From an uncultured Chlorobiaceae bacterium (lineage in GTDB: Bacteria; Bacteroidota; Chlorobiia; Chlorobiales; Chlorobiaceae), in contig CAIMCD010000002.1 of assembly GCA_903839405.1 (NCBI GenBank), positions 1-43,900 on the forward strand: 43,900 bases of DNA, written 5' to 3'. Positions within the stretch are counted from its first letter, which is position 1; the number at the start of each line of letters is the position of its first letter. Below the pieces are notes generated by a model. It made no database searches. It was not told the DNA's origin and saw only the letters and a program-made list of their open reading frames with translations. This document shows positions 25,983 through 34,720 of the stretch, in pieces. The position numbers and the translations under genes are program-made.

Positions 25983-26771
25983 ATGCAAAAGGACAGATCA
26001 CTCTCCATTCTCGAGGAAATTGAAAAAAGAAAGGCGGTACCAATTCCTCGCTGGTGGTTTCGTTTTAAACAGTTCGGCTTTTGGGTGCTTGCTGCAATTT
26101 CAGTCTTGACCGGTGCCATTTCAATGGCAACAGCCATTTATGTGTTTCTTGACCACGATTTCATTGAAGATCATGAGTATATCAATCGTTTGTTTATAGA
26201 GAGGCCGCTGCTTGCTGATATTATTTCAAGTATACCCTATTTATGGCTTGGTGCTCTTGCCCTGTTTATCCTGGTGGCATTTTTTGGATTCAGGCATACA
26301 AAAAAAGGGTATCGTTATGCAACAACGAGGGTTATTGCGGCATCCCTTTTTGCTAGCCTTCTGCTCAGTCTTTGCCTGAACATGGTTGATCTTGGAGGGT
26401 ATATTCACCGGTTTCTTATTGAAAACGTTCATGTTTACAACAAGCTGCTCTATACCAATGAACAGCGCTGGACCCGTTCAGAAAAAGGCTTGCTTGGAGG
26501 GAAGATTATAGCGCATAATAAGCGTACTCATATGCTTGTTGTAAAAGATTTCAACAAAGTGCTCTGGCAGGTTGATATCAGTAAAAGCGAGATGCAGCCG
26601 GAAACGCATATTGTTCCGGGGCATTTTGTGAAAATGACTGGTCTGAAAACGGGCAAGGGTACGTTTCAGGCTCTTTCAATACAGGCTTGGGAGAAGAAAT
26701 ATCACAAGCGTGTTCGTCAGTCCAAAAAAATTATACCAACAAACAAGCAACCGGAGCCGCTGAATCACTGA
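25983..26771 (+). CDS. Three-TM protein with periplasmic domain, putative sigma regulator
   Basis: I do not recognise a family. The 262-aa protein has three membrane helices (about 31-56, 77-102 and 114-137) and a positively charged N-terminus, which places the C-terminal domain (about 150-240) outside. That domain has beta-rich segments such as LGGKIIAHNKRTHMLVVKDF and IVPGHFVKMTG, suggesting an OB-like or SH3-like fold. The tail is basic. There is no Cys/His anti-sigma zinc motif. It is five bases after the ECF sigma, so a transmembrane anti-sigma role is possible, but this is only inferred from position. Confidence 0.65.
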   Translation: MQKDRSLSILEEIEKRKAVPIPRWWFRFKQFGFWVLAAISVLTGAISMATAIYVFLDHDFIEDHEYINRLFIERPLLADIISSIPYLWLGALALFILVAFFGFRHTKKGYRYATTRVIAASLFASLLLSLCLNMVDLGGYIHRFLIENVHVYNKLLYTNEQRWTRSEKGLLGGKIIAHNKRTHMLVVKDFNKVLWQVDISKSEMQPETHIVPGHFVKMTGLKTGKGTFQALSIQAWEKKYHKRVRQSKKIIPTNKQPEPLNH

Positions 26772-26966
26772 ACTACTCTTTTTGTTGCTTTTCACGTCTA
26801 CAATACGCTGGCTTTTGTTTTTTTCTGTAAGAGAGAGAAATAGTTACAACAGGAATAAAATTATTGAAAGAAAATCGAGCGGAGTGCGTAATAGATTGTA
26901 AGGAAGGAAAATGAATTTGCATTTGTTTCTACTCGTATATCTTTATAATTGAAAAACTGTACAAAA

Positions 26967-27200
26967 ATGAAAAAGAATCTTATTGCTGGTGTTATCGTTT
27001 CTCTTGCCATGACTGGTTTGTTTGGTGGCGTTTCTTTTGCAGCAGACGCAGCAGCACCTGCAGCAGCACCTAAAGTTGAAGTAAAGGCTGAGAAAGCTCC
27101 TGCAGCTCCTAAGGCAAAGAAAGCTCCTAAGAAGAAAGCAGCGAAGAAAGCAGAAGTCAAGAAAGTTGACGAAAAGAAAGCCGATGCACCTGCAAAGTAA
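26967..27200 (+). CDS. Secreted Ala/Lys-rich small protein, copy 1
   Basis: This 77-aa protein has a signal peptide (1-25, cleaved after SFA) and a mature tail of about 52 residues made almost only of Ala, Lys, Pro, Val and Glu. Repeated K-A-P, K-K-A and K-V-E motifs are seen. The tail is highly basic and probably disordered. The start is ATG at 26967; an upstream TTG would add six residues. It is the first of two tandem copies and has its own terminator. The function is unknown; a periplasmic or cell-surface binding role is a guess. Confidence 0.75.
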   Translation: MKKNLIAGVIVSLAMTGLFGGVSFAADAAAPAAAPKVEVKAEKAPAAPKAKKAPKKKAAKKAEVKKVDEKKADAPAK

Positions 27201-27266
27201 GTTAACACTTGCCGTTGTAAAGCAGTGTAGTACTTGCTGATATACATGGTAATGAGTTTTCACTTT

Positions 27267-27304
27267 CAGAAAAGCCCCTTTGCAAAGAGGGGCTTTTCTG
27301 TTTT
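27267..27304 (+). terminator. Terminator of copy 1 secreted gene
   Basis: Perfect 13-bp arms CAGAAAAGCCCCT and AGGGGCTTTTCTG with an eight-base loop are followed by TTTT. It lies 66 bp after the stop. Confidence 0.85.
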
Positions 27305-27468
27305 CTGACTTTTGGAAGTTTTCATGGCCTTTACATTCAGCGGCCCTTGTTGCAACAGGAACAGAATTAATGAAAGAAAATTGAGCAGAGTACGTAATAG
27401 GTGTAAGGAAAAAAAGAAGTTGCATTTGTTTCTACTTGGATATCTCTCTAATTGAAATCTGTAAAAAA

Positions 27469-27681
27469 ATGAAAAAGAATCTTATTGCTGGTGTTATCGT
27501 TTCTCTTGCCATGACTGGTTTGTTTGGTGGTGTTTCTTTTGCAGCAGACGCAGCAGCACCTAAAGTTGACGTAAAGGCTGCTCCAGCCGCAGCGAAGAAA
27601 GTCGACGTAAAGCCAGCAAAACCAGCAAAAGCAGCGAAGAAATCCGAAGCAAAGAAAGACTCCACAAAGGCAGGGATGTGA
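27469..27681 (+). CDS. Secreted Ala/Lys-rich small protein, copy 2
   Basis: This 70-aa protein has the same signal peptide as copy 1, identical in protein sequence through ADAAAP. The mature tail again holds Lys, Ala, Pro and Val (KVDVKAAP, KKVDVKPAKPAK) but is shorter and more varied. An in-frame upstream ATG would add 11 residues with no match in copy 1, so ATG at 27469 is chosen. It is the product of tandem duplication and has a separate terminator. Function unknown. Confidence 0.75.
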   Translation: MKKNLIAGVIVSLAMTGLFGGVSFAADAAAPKVDVKAAPAAAKKVDVKPAKPAKAAKKSEAKKDSTKAGM

Positions 27682-27752
27682 AGTCATTTAACTCTTCCCG
27701 TTGTAAAGCATTGTAGTAGTTGCTGATAGATATGGTAATCAGTTTTCAGGTT

Positions 27753-27791
27753 CAGCAAAGCCCCTTCGCAAGTCGGGGCTTTGCTGTTTTT
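27753..27791 (+). terminator. Terminator of copy 2 secreted gene
   Basis: Arms CAGCAAAGCCCC and GGGGCTTTGCTG with a ten-base loop are followed by TTTTT. It is homologous to the copy 1 terminator but with base changes on both sides of the stem that keep pairing. Confidence 0.85.
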
Positions 27792-27861
27792 CGCCTGTTT
27801 TTTTATATATTTCTGACATCAAGAACTTCCTTTTATCAATGTAACCTTTTGGGGAACCGCC

Positions 27862-28107
27862 ATGTTTGGTTTAGGTGGACAAGAGCTGGTACTTATTTTG
27901 TTTGTTATCCTGTTGTTTTTTGGTCCTTCAAAATTGCCGGAACTGGCCAGAGGCCTCGGAAAAGGGATGCGGGAGTTTAAAAAAGCACAGGCCGACCTGG
28001 AAAACGAGTTCAATAAAGCCGTGGAAACGCCTTCGGTAACCGAGAAACCGGTTGCAACTGCCGAGGTAAAAGAGAAGCCGGAGGTTTCGGCTGTCAAGAA
28101 CGTCTAG
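27862..28107 (+). CDS. tatA: Twin-arginine translocase subunit TatA
   Basis: TatA forms the translocation pore for folded proteins. The 81-aa protein has an N-terminal helix (about 7-21), the hinge FGPSKLPELARGLGKGMREF (20-39), and an amphipathic then acidic/basic tail. It begins MFGLGGQELVLILFVILLF. Start ATG has GGGGA upstream. No tatC or tatB is nearby in the window. The TatA family also includes TatB and TatE, but length and the FGP motif favour TatA. Confidence 0.93.
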   Translation: MFGLGGQELVLILFVILLFFGPSKLPELARGLGKGMREFKKAQADLENEFNKAVETPSVTEKPVATAEVKEKPEVSAVKNV

Positions 28108-28232
28108 TTGCCCCACCTCTTTTTTGCTCCGTCATGACGCTGAATGGATGGCCTGCAAGATGAGTCAAGAGGAGCGTAACGGTTGACACCCTTGCTGCAC
28201 CAGGATGCGGATTTACCTCAAAAAGGATGCAT

Positions 28233-29114
28233 ATGCGTTTTGATCATGATGCCTTGGTGGTTCGTAAAGGTGAAGGGGTGAATCTTGCCGAACGCCCTAC
28301 CCTTATTGATCCGGTTTACCGCTCTAAAAAAGAGTATAAAGAGATGCTGGCCGACCATGTTGAGCAGTTAAGCCGGCTTCAGAACGTTCATTATGCGGAT
28401 AACCGCTATGCCGTACTCCTCATCTTTCAGGCTATGGATGCGGCTGGCAAGGATGGCATTATCCGCCACGTAATGAGCGGCGTGAACCCTCAAGGGTGCC
28501 AGGTTTTCAGTTTCAAACACCCTTCCGCAGAGGAGCTTGATCACGATTTTCTCTGGAGGAGCAACCGATTAGTGCCGGAACGGGGCCGTATCGGGATTTT
28601 TAACCGCTCCTATTACGAAGAGGTGCTGATTGTTCGCGTCCATCCTGAAATCCTTGTGGTGCAGGGCATTCCTGATGAGCTTATTAGTGGCGGCAAGGTC
28701 TGGGAGCACCGTTACCGCTCAATTGTCGATATGGAACATCACCTCTATCGCAACGGCACAAGGATCGTGAAATTTTTTCTCCATCTTTCAAAAGAGGAGC
28801 AGCGCAAGCGCTTTCTGGCCCGGATTGACGCGCCTGAAAAGAACTGGAAATTCAGTATTGCCGATCTTGAAGAACGCAAGTATTGGAAAGAGTATATGCA
28901 GGCCTATGAAGCCTGCCTCAGTGCCACCAGCACCCGCTATGCTCCCTGGTATGTGGTTCCGGCCGACGATAAGGCCAATGCCCGCCTGATTGTTTCTCGC
29001 CTCATTCTCAATCACTTGACGGAGCTGGGGTTGCAATATCCCGAAACCAGCGAGCAACGCCGAAAGGAGTTGAGCGTTATCCGTAAACGGCTCTCCAAAG
29101 AGCAGCCGGAGTGA
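28233..29114 (+). CDS. PPK2-family polyphosphate kinase
   Basis: PPK2 enzymes transfer phosphate between polyphosphate and a nucleotide. The 293-aa protein has the Walker [10 protein letters not shown] (67-75), the lid-region [16 protein letters not shown], and Walker B-like residues in [17 protein letters not shown]. The conserved [10 protein letters not shown] segment follows. It is a single-domain form. ATG at 28233 is preferred over one at 28227, because AAAAAGG would otherwise abut the start. Which nucleotide it uses (AMP, ADP, GDP) cannot be told. Confidence 0.9.
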   Translation: MRFDHDALVVRKGEGVNLAERPTLIDPVYRSKKEYKEMLADHVEQLSRLQNVHYADNRYAVLLIFQAMDAAGKDGIIRHVMSGVNPQGCQVFSFKHPSAEELDHDFLWRSNRLVPERGRIGIFNRSYYEEVLIVRVHPEILVVQGIPDELISGGKVWEHRYRSIVDMEHHLYRNGTRIVKFFLHLSKEEQRKRFLARIDAPEKNWKFSIADLEERKYWKEYMQAYEACLSATSTRYAPWYVVPADDKANARLIVSRLILNHLTELGLQYPETSEQRRKELSVIRKRLSKEQPE

Positions 29115-29301
29115 ATCTGCCAAAACTCTTCTTTTCCTGCCTGCCACATATCTTTTGCATTACGCATCAATTTTGCGCTCATCGTCATGGTGGGTGAGAG
29201 AGAAATCTGTACCCCGTTTATTGTTCGGAACTTATTTTCTTGCTGATTCGTTGAAAGTACATCGTATTTACTGCTAACTAATTGCGAACCGGAGGGAAAC
29301 A

Positions 29302-29712
29302 ATGAAAAAAACGCTCTTGATGGCTGCAGGCATTGCAGGAATGCTGCTCGGTAATCCCTTTATCACGACTCATGAAGCTCTTTGTATGACTCCAGGTTCC
29401 AGAGGGCGGGCACCTTTTGTTATCGACCGGCGTCCTGATTTTATCAATCTGCCGGATCAGGGCTTCTCCATATCAATAGGGAGCCCCTATGATATTATCA
29501 ATGATGGGAATCAATACTATGTTTTCCAGGATGGGGTCTGGTATCGCGCTTCAGACTACAGGGGGCCGTGGATGGTTGTCCGTGAGAACTCCCTTCCGCC
29601 GAGGATAAGAAGCAATCGCTGGGAAGATATCCGACGCTCCCGCGATATCGAGTCACGCAGGCGCGGCAACATGAATAGACCGGATCAGCGCCGTGATGAT
29701 TACCGGAGGTAG
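29302..29712 (+). CDS. Small secreted protein with YxFQDGVWY motif
   Basis: I do not recognise the family. The 136-aa protein has a signal peptide (about 1-27) and a small globular core with ISIGSPYDII and YYVFQDGVWYRASDYRGPW, which resembles an SH3-like or DUF6515-type periplasmic fold. The tail (from about 100) is rich in Arg and Asp, probably disordered. A strong GGAGGG ribosome site stands in front of the ATG. It is likely periplasmic. Confidence 0.75.
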   Translation: MKKTLLMAAGIAGMLLGNPFITTHEALCMTPGSRGRAPFVIDRRPDFINLPDQGFSISIGSPYDIINDGNQYYVFQDGVWYRASDYRGPWMVVRENSLPPRIRSNRWEDIRRSRDIESRRRGNMNRPDQRRDDYRR

Positions 29713-29792
29713 TTCGGCAAATCATCACGCTTCATGATAGTGGGGTCGTTCAATAGCTTTATTGACATTAACCTTAAAAAAGCGAGGAGCAT

Positions 29793-30026
29793 ATGAGCGC
29801 GTTTACCTGTCCGACATGTGGTAAAGCCACAGGTGGAGATGAGGCGTTTTGTGTGGAGTGCGGGCAGTCGCTAAACATTACCTGCCCAGCGTGCAACAAT
29901 GTGTGGCGATTTATGTTTGATTACCGCTTTTGTCCCGATTGTGGGCATAATATGCAACAAGAGAAAGGGAGACCGGGTGTTGAGGAGTATCACGCGCCTA
30001 AATCGCAGAGTCGCCACGTTTCGTAA
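29793..30026 (+). CDS. Double zinc-ribbon small protein
   Basis: This 77-aa protein has four CxxC knuckles: CPTC (6-9), CVEC (21-24), CPAC (31-34) and CPDC (47-50), giving two zinc ribbons. A short charged tail follows. It starts with ATG behind GAGGAG. It is probably cytoplasmic and could be a small regulatory or adaptor protein. The family name is not certain. Confidence 0.8.
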   Translation: MSAFTCPTCGKATGGDEAFCVECGQSLNITCPACNNVWRFMFDYRFCPDCGHNMQQEKGRPGVEEYHAPKSQSRHVS

Positions 30027-30250
30027 GGAAGGTTGTTTTTTGTACATCACTCCAGCTTGATAGCGACAGTTAGCAACAGCCGATAGATCAAGAGGCCTTG
30101 CTTCATTAAAATTGAGGGGTTCTTATTACCCTTGTTCGGGCTTTAACGTGGAACTGAAAAGAGAACTATCCGGTATTGAAAAGAGAGAGAAAAAACGCTC
30201 TCTTCGTCATCAGCTTTCTGTTCATTCCACTACGAAAATTCTGAGGCAAC

Positions 30251-32797
30251 ATGCCAGGAGAAGCGAAAGCAACAAAAGCCCGAGAGAGTTTCTGGACGCT
30301 CTTGCCTGAAGAGGCTCTCAGGATTGTGGGCAGTGAGCGCCAGGGACTGTCCGAAAAAGCTGTAGCGGAGCGCTTGAAGCGTTATGGACCAAACAGCCTG
30401 AAAGGAGGAGCCGGCAAACTGCCCTTCATGCTTTTTTTGCTGCAGTTTAAAAGCCCGGTTACCTTGCTGCTGATTTTTGCCTCACTCCTCTCTTTTGCCC
30501 TGCACGATAAAACCGACGCCTTGATTATTCTCGTTATTGTGCTCTTGAGCGGCATTTTGGGTTGGTGGCAGGAGAAGGGCGCGGCCCGTGCCGTCGATCA
30601 ACTGATGAAAATGGTGCAGATCAACTGCCGGGTCAGGCGTCAGGGCGCTGAAAAAGAGATCCATGTTGAAGAGGTGGTGCCGGGGGATGTGGTTTTGCTT
30701 GGTGCCGGAGATGTGATTCCCGGCGACAGTTTGCTACTTGCATCCCAGGAGTTGTTTGTTGATGAAGCGGCATTTACCGGCGAGAGTTACCCGGTTGAAA
30801 AAAACAGCGGGGTTTTGGCTGAGGATACTCCACTGGCCAAAAGAAGCAACACGCTTTTTATGGGAGCACATGTTATCAGCGGGAAAGCTGAAGCGCTGGT
30901 GATGAAAACCGCCCTTGAGACCGAGTTTGGCAAAATTTCCGGCAGATTGCGCCTGAAGTCGGCTGAAACGGATTTTGAACGGGGAGTCCGCCGGTTCGGC
31001 TATATGCTGATGGAGATTACCATGGTTCTGGTGGTTATTATTTTTGCCAGCAATGTGCTTTTGCATAAACCGGTGCTCGACTCATTCCTCTTTTCCATGG
31101 CACTGGCCGTCGGTCTGACGCCGCAGTTGCTTCCGGCAATCATTTCGGTGAATCTGGCAAGCGGTGCGCGCAATATGGCCAAGCAGCAGGTGATTGTGAA
31201 GCGACTCTCTTCCATTGAAAACTTTGGAAGCATGAATGTGCTCTGCACCGACAAGACCGGCACAATTACGGAAGGGAAAGTGCAATTGCATAAGGCGTTA
31301 TCGGTTTCAGGCGAACCGTCCGACAAGGTGCTGGAGTATGCATGGCTCAATGCCTCCCTGCAGCAGGGATTTCATAATCCCATTGATGCCGCAATTATAA
31401 ATAGCCGGCCTCAACCGAAAAGCGTGTATGAAGTGCAGAGTGAAGTTCCTTATGACTTTATCCGTAAACGCCTGAGTGTTCAGCTTCGTAATGGAACGGA
31501 GAATCTCGTGATCACCAAGGGCGCCCTCAAGCAGGTGCTTGAAGTGTGTCAGCGTGCAGAAACCGGAGCTGGAGCGCTTGTGCCGCTTGATACTGTGCGA
31601 TACGAAATCCTGCAGCTCTATACAAACCTCAGTTCCGAAGGATACCGTACCCTTGGTGTTGCCTGGAAAGCCGGGAACCCCGCAGAGGATTTTACCCGTC
31701 AGGATGAAACAGGGATGATCTTTCTGGGTTTTGTGACTTTTTTTGATCCGCCCAAAGCCGATGTGCCTGAGACTATTCAACATATGGAAAAACTTGGGGT
31801 CAGGCTGAAAATTATTACGGGGGATAATGCTTTGGTAGCCGGGAGCCTCAGCCGCCAGATCGGCATCCTCAATCCGGTGCTCCTCTCAGGCCCGGAACTG
31901 CGCAAAATGAGTGACTTGGCGCTGATGCAGCAAGCGGCGTGTACCGATATTTTTGCCGAAGTGGAGCCTGACCAGAAAGAGCGGATTATTCTTGCTCTGA
32001 AAAAGGGTGGCAATGTGGTCGGTTTTATGGGTGACGGCATAAACGACGCCTCGGCTTTGCATGTCGCTGATGTGGGAATTTCGGTTGACTCGGCCGTGGA
32101 TGTTGCCAAGGAGGCGGCTGAAATTGTGCTGCTCAACCATGATCTGAATGTTCTGGAGCAGGGGATTATTGAGGGGCGCAAGACCTTTACCAACACCATG
32201 AAGTATGTCTTTATGGCTACCAGTGCCAATTTCGGCAATATGTTCAGCATGGCCGGGGCATCGCTCTTTCTTCCCTTTTTGCCGCTGCTTCCAAAGCAGA
32301 TACTTTTGACCAATCTGCTGACCGATTTTCCGGAGCTGACTATTTCGGGTGATCGGGTTGATGCCGTGAGTATCGAGCAGCCTCATCGGTGGGATATCCG
32401 CTTTATCGAGCGTTACATGATTACCTTCGGGATTCTCAGTTCCATTTTTGATTTTCTTACCTTTGCCCTTTTGCGTCTGCTCCTCGGTGCCGGGGAGGCC
32501 CAGTTTCAGACCGGCTGGTTTGTTGAGTCGGTGATTTCAGCCTCGCTTATTGTGCTGGTGATTCGTACCCGGCTGCCCTTTTTCAAAAGTCTACCGGGTC
32601 GTTATCTTCTTATGGCAACCGGGCTGGTGGTGCTTGCGGTGCTCTTTTTGCCCGTTTCACCCTTTGCCAGAATTTTCAGCTTTACCCGCTTACCCTTGGT
32701 ATTTTATGGATGGATGCTGCTGATTGTGCTCTTCTATATTTTCTCGGCCGAAGTGACCAAGCATTTTTTCTATAAAAGGGTCGTCAACAAGGGGTGA
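30251..32797 (+). CDS. P3B-type (MgtA-like) cation-transporting P-type ATPase
   Basis: This 848-aa P-type ATPase imports Mg2+ in its best-known relatives. It has the actuator motif TGES (176-179), the P-domain DKTGT (334-338), GDGINDASALHVADVG and ten hydrophobic segments. The membrane motif GLTPQLLPAI (288-297) is the P3B signature, with Gln where Salmonella MgtA has Glu. The N-terminus begins LPEEALRIV, which fits P3B. No M-box riboswitch was seen upstream. A small hairpin AAGAGAG/CTCTCTT lies at 30181-30204. Mg2+ is the likely cargo, not proven. Confidence 0.88.
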   Translation: MPGEAKATKARESFWTLLPEEALRIVGSERQGLSEKAVAERLKRYGPNSLKGGAGKLPFMLFLLQFKSPVTLLLIFASLLSFALHDKTDALIILVIVLLSGILGWWQEKGAARAVDQLMKMVQINCRVRRQGAEKEIHVEEVVPGDVVLLGAGDVIPGDSLLLASQELFVDEAAFTGESYPVEKNSGVLAEDTPLAKRSNTLFMGAHVISGKAEALVMKTALETEFGKISGRLRLKSAETDFERGVRRFGYMLMEITMVLVVIIFASNVLLHKPVLDSFLFSMALAVGLTPQLLPAIISVNLASGARNMAKQQVIVKRLSSIENFGSMNVLCTDKTGTITEGKVQLHKALSVSGEPSDKVLEYAWLNASLQQGFHNPIDAAIINSRPQPKSVYEVQSEVPYDFIRKRLSVQLRNGTENLVITKGALKQVLEVCQRAETGAGALVPLDTVRYEILQLYTNLSSEGYRTLGVAWKAGNPAEDFTRQDETGMIFLGFVTFFDPPKADVPETIQHMEKLGVRLKIITGDNALVAGSLSRQIGILNPVLLSGPELRKMSDLALMQQAACTDIFAEVEPDQKERIILALKKGGNVVGFMGDGINDASALHVADVGISVDSAVDVAKEAAEIVLLNHDLNVLEQGIIEGRKTFTNTMKYVFMATSANFGNMFSMAGASLFLPFLPLLPKQILLTNLLTDFPELTISGDRVDAVSIEQPHRWDIRFIERYMITFGILSSIFDFLTFALLRLLLGAGEAQFQTGWFVESVISASLIVLVIRTRLPFFKSLPGRYLLMATGLVVLAVLFLPVSPFARIFSFTRLPLVFYGWMLLIVLFYIFSAEVTKHFFYKRVVNKG

Positions 32798-32822
32798 GGT
32801 AGAGGGGTGTTTTATTGAGGTA

Positions 32823-32854
32823 ACCCCCGGCACAACGGCTGTTGCACCGGGGGT
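32823..32854. terminator. Hairpin between convergent genes
   Basis: Arms ACCCCCGG and CCGGGGGT enclose an inner CAAC/GTTG stem, between the convergent P3B ATPase and DUF1207 genes. No good T-run follows on either side, so it may be a weak bidirectional terminator. Confidence 0.5.
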
Positions 32855-32867
32855 GAACCGTGTATGT

Positions 32868-33743
32868 TCAGAGATCCATAATCAGGCCGACGGTGGTGTA
32901 GCTCTCAGGCCGATAGAAGTACATGCCGTGGCGGCTCATACCTGAAAAATAGTTGCAGGCCAGCCTTGCCCGCTCAAGGCCGATGCCATCAAGCCTTACG
33001 CCAGCCTGCAGGTTCCATGTTCCCCGCAGACCCCTGGTTTCATTGAGTGAATAGTCCCATATCGGCAGCAGTTTGAAGTCTGTAGCCACGTAGGTGTTGT
33101 GCGCCGTGGAGAGTTCAACGCCGGCATGAAAAGAGTGGGGAGAAATGCCCATCGGGATGGAGTGGTAGAGGTATTGGTATCCGCCGTAAACCCGGTGACC
33201 GGGCGAGCTGAGTGCCAGAACCAGATCAACGAACTCCCGGCTATAGGTAAAAGGAATCGGGAAGGGGCAGTCGCCCTGGATCCATTGATTGGCGGTTGCG
33301 TCAAAGTGGCCATCTTCATAATGGGCCGAGATGTGGCTGATGCGTGCTCGTGCACTGAACTCCTCAAAGGGGAGCGCGTCGTTATGCAGTGGCTTTTTCC
33401 AGCTTGCATTGACTCCGAAGATATAATCAATTGCATCAACCGGGAACTTGAAATTATCACTCCGGCGCAGGAGCGAGTAGGTTCCAAAATCAACCCCGGC
33501 CGCAAACTCTTTGCTGTTACTCTGGTAGAGATCAGCGGATGAGCCGATATCGAGCTGTAAAAAGTGATCTCCGACCCAGGGCATAATGGCAACCCGTGGT
33601 TCCTGGGGGTCGGCCAGAAGCGGAGTAAAGATGGTCTGGAGGGTCGGCTTCAGCAGCGGTTCTGCCTGTGTTGTGTTGAGGGAGATCAACAGCAGCGCGG
33701 CCAGAATGCAAAATATTCGGCCGAAATAATGGGTACGTTTCAT
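32868..33743 (-). CDS. DUF1207-type outer-membrane protein
   Basis: This 291-aa protein has a signal peptide (1-27) and a mature beta-rich sequence with alternating aromatic residues. DFGTYSLLRRSDNFKFPVDA and GYQYLYHSIP are the recognisable parts. The final residues YTTVGLIMDL end in a hydrophobic residue, in line with a beta-barrel. DUF1207 is the best guess from memory. It follows pyrB by 32 bp, and a 14-bp palindrome lies in front of its start. Function unknown. Confidence 0.7.
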   Translation of the reverse strand: MKRTHYFGRIFCILAALLLISLNTTQAEPLLKPTLQTIFTPLLADPQEPRVAIMPWVGDHFLQLDIGSSADLYQSNSKEFAAGVDFGTYSLLRRSDNFKFPVDAIDYIFGVNASWKKPLHNDALPFEEFSARARISHISAHYEDGHFDATANQWIQGDCPFPIPFTYSREFVDLVLALSSPGHRVYGGYQYLYHSIPMGISPHSFHAGVELSTAHNTYVATDFKLLPIWDYSLNETRGLRGTWNLQAGVRLDGIGLERARLACNYFSGMSRHGMYFYRPESYTTVGLIMDL

Positions 33744-33751
33744 GGCGAAGA

Positions 33752-33765
33752 GTTAACGCGTTAAC
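33752..33765. promoter_or_regulatory. 14-bp palindrome in front of DUF1207 gene
   Basis: GTTAACGCGTTAAC is a perfect palindrome lying 9-22 bp upstream of the DUF1207 start and 11 bp after the pyrB stop. It overlaps the expected ribosome site. It could be an operator or a translation control site; chance is not excluded. Confidence 0.35.
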
Positions 33766-33775
33766 GGGTTTATTG

Positions 33776-34720
33776 TTATGATAACGGAGCGCTTGCCGTG
33801 CCGAGCAGGGTTTCCAGCACCGCCATACGGATTGCGACACCATTGGTCACTTGCTCAAGCAGCATACTTTTTGAATAGCCGGGCGGCTGGATGCGGTCGG
33901 CTACATGGTTTGAAATTTCGATCTCCCGGTTGATAGGGCCCGGATGCAGCACCAGCAGATGTTTCTGCACCCGTTCCAGCCGTTCATCGGTTAGCCCGTA
34001 GTGGACCGAATACTCCTCAAGGGAGGGGAGGTAGCCTCCTGTAGCGCGTTCAAGCTGCAGGCGAAGCACGATGGCGCTGTCGGCCCAGGCAATGGCCTGA
34101 TCGAGGTCGGTAAAGAGCGTGACTCCCAGCCGGGATGCATCGGGAGGCATGAGGGTGACCGGTGAGCAGATGCCGACTTGGGCACCGGCCGTCAAAAGCC
34201 CGTAGATGTTGGAGCGCGCTACCCGGCTGTGCAGCACATCGCCGATAATGACCACCTTGAGCCCTTTAGTTGTGCCGAAATATTCGCGGAGCGTAAACAT
34301 GTCGAGCAAGGCCTGTGTCGGGTGCTCGTGCGAACCGTCACCGGCATTGATCACATTTTTATCCGTGATGCCGGTGATGAGATCCGCCGCTCCGGAAGAG
34401 GGGTGGCGCAGCACAAAGGCATCAACCTGCATCGCTTCAAGGTTTTTGATGGTATCGCTCAGGCTCTCTCCCTTGCTGGTGCTGCTTGTTGAGGCTGCGA
34501 AGTTGAGGGTTGCGGCGCCAAGGTTGCGTGCCGCAATATCGAACGAGAAGCGGGTTCGGGTCGAGTTTTCAAAAAAGACCAGGGCAATGCGCTTGCGGGA
34601 GAGTGAAGCTTTAAACGAGGGGGCAGGGGAGATCAACTCTTTTTTAAATCCGGCGGCCATATCCAAAATAGCCGTGATGTCACTGGCCGGAACATTGCAT
34701 AATCCAGTAAGGTGCTTCAA
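33776..34720 (-). CDS. pyrB: Aspartate carbamoyltransferase catalytic subunit
   Basis: PyrB makes carbamoyl aspartate in pyrimidine synthesis. The 314-aa protein has the carbamoyl phosphate motif FFENSTRTRFSF (49-60), STSKGESLSDT (80-90), HPTQALLD and LHPGPINREIEI. The start is TTG (34718-34720), because a stop lies four codons upstream in frame and the next ATG is 20 codons in. No pyrI is beside it, so it may be the unregulated form. It heads a short minus-strand pair with DUF1207. Confidence 0.95.
   Translation of the reverse strand: MKHLTGLCNVPASDITAILDMAAGFKKELISPAPSFKASLSRKRIALVFFENSTRTRFSFDIAARNLGAATLNFAASTSSTSKGESLSDTIKNLEAMQVDAFVLRHPSSGAADLITGITDKNVINAGDGSHEHPTQALLDMFTLREYFGTTKGLKVVIIGDVLHSRVARSNIYGLLTAGAQVGICSPVTLMPPDASRLGVTLFTDLDQAIAWADSAIVLRLQLERATGGYLPSLEEYSVHYGLTDERLERVQKHLLVLHPGPINREIEISNHVADRIQPPGYSKSMLLEQVTNGVAIRMAVLETLLGTASAPLS

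Larger units (their letters stand above)
26847..27791 (+). repeat. Tandem duplication of a 450-bp gene unit
   Basis: Two copies, 26847-27300 and 27353-27791, share upstream sequence, signal peptide and terminator. Upstream segments such as GTAATAG and TTGCATTTGTTTCTACT occur in both. The first 90 or so bases of the two genes differ at about one position. Downstream both have CCGTTGTAAAGCA followed by a hairpin. The mature coding parts differ in length. Confidence 0.85.
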
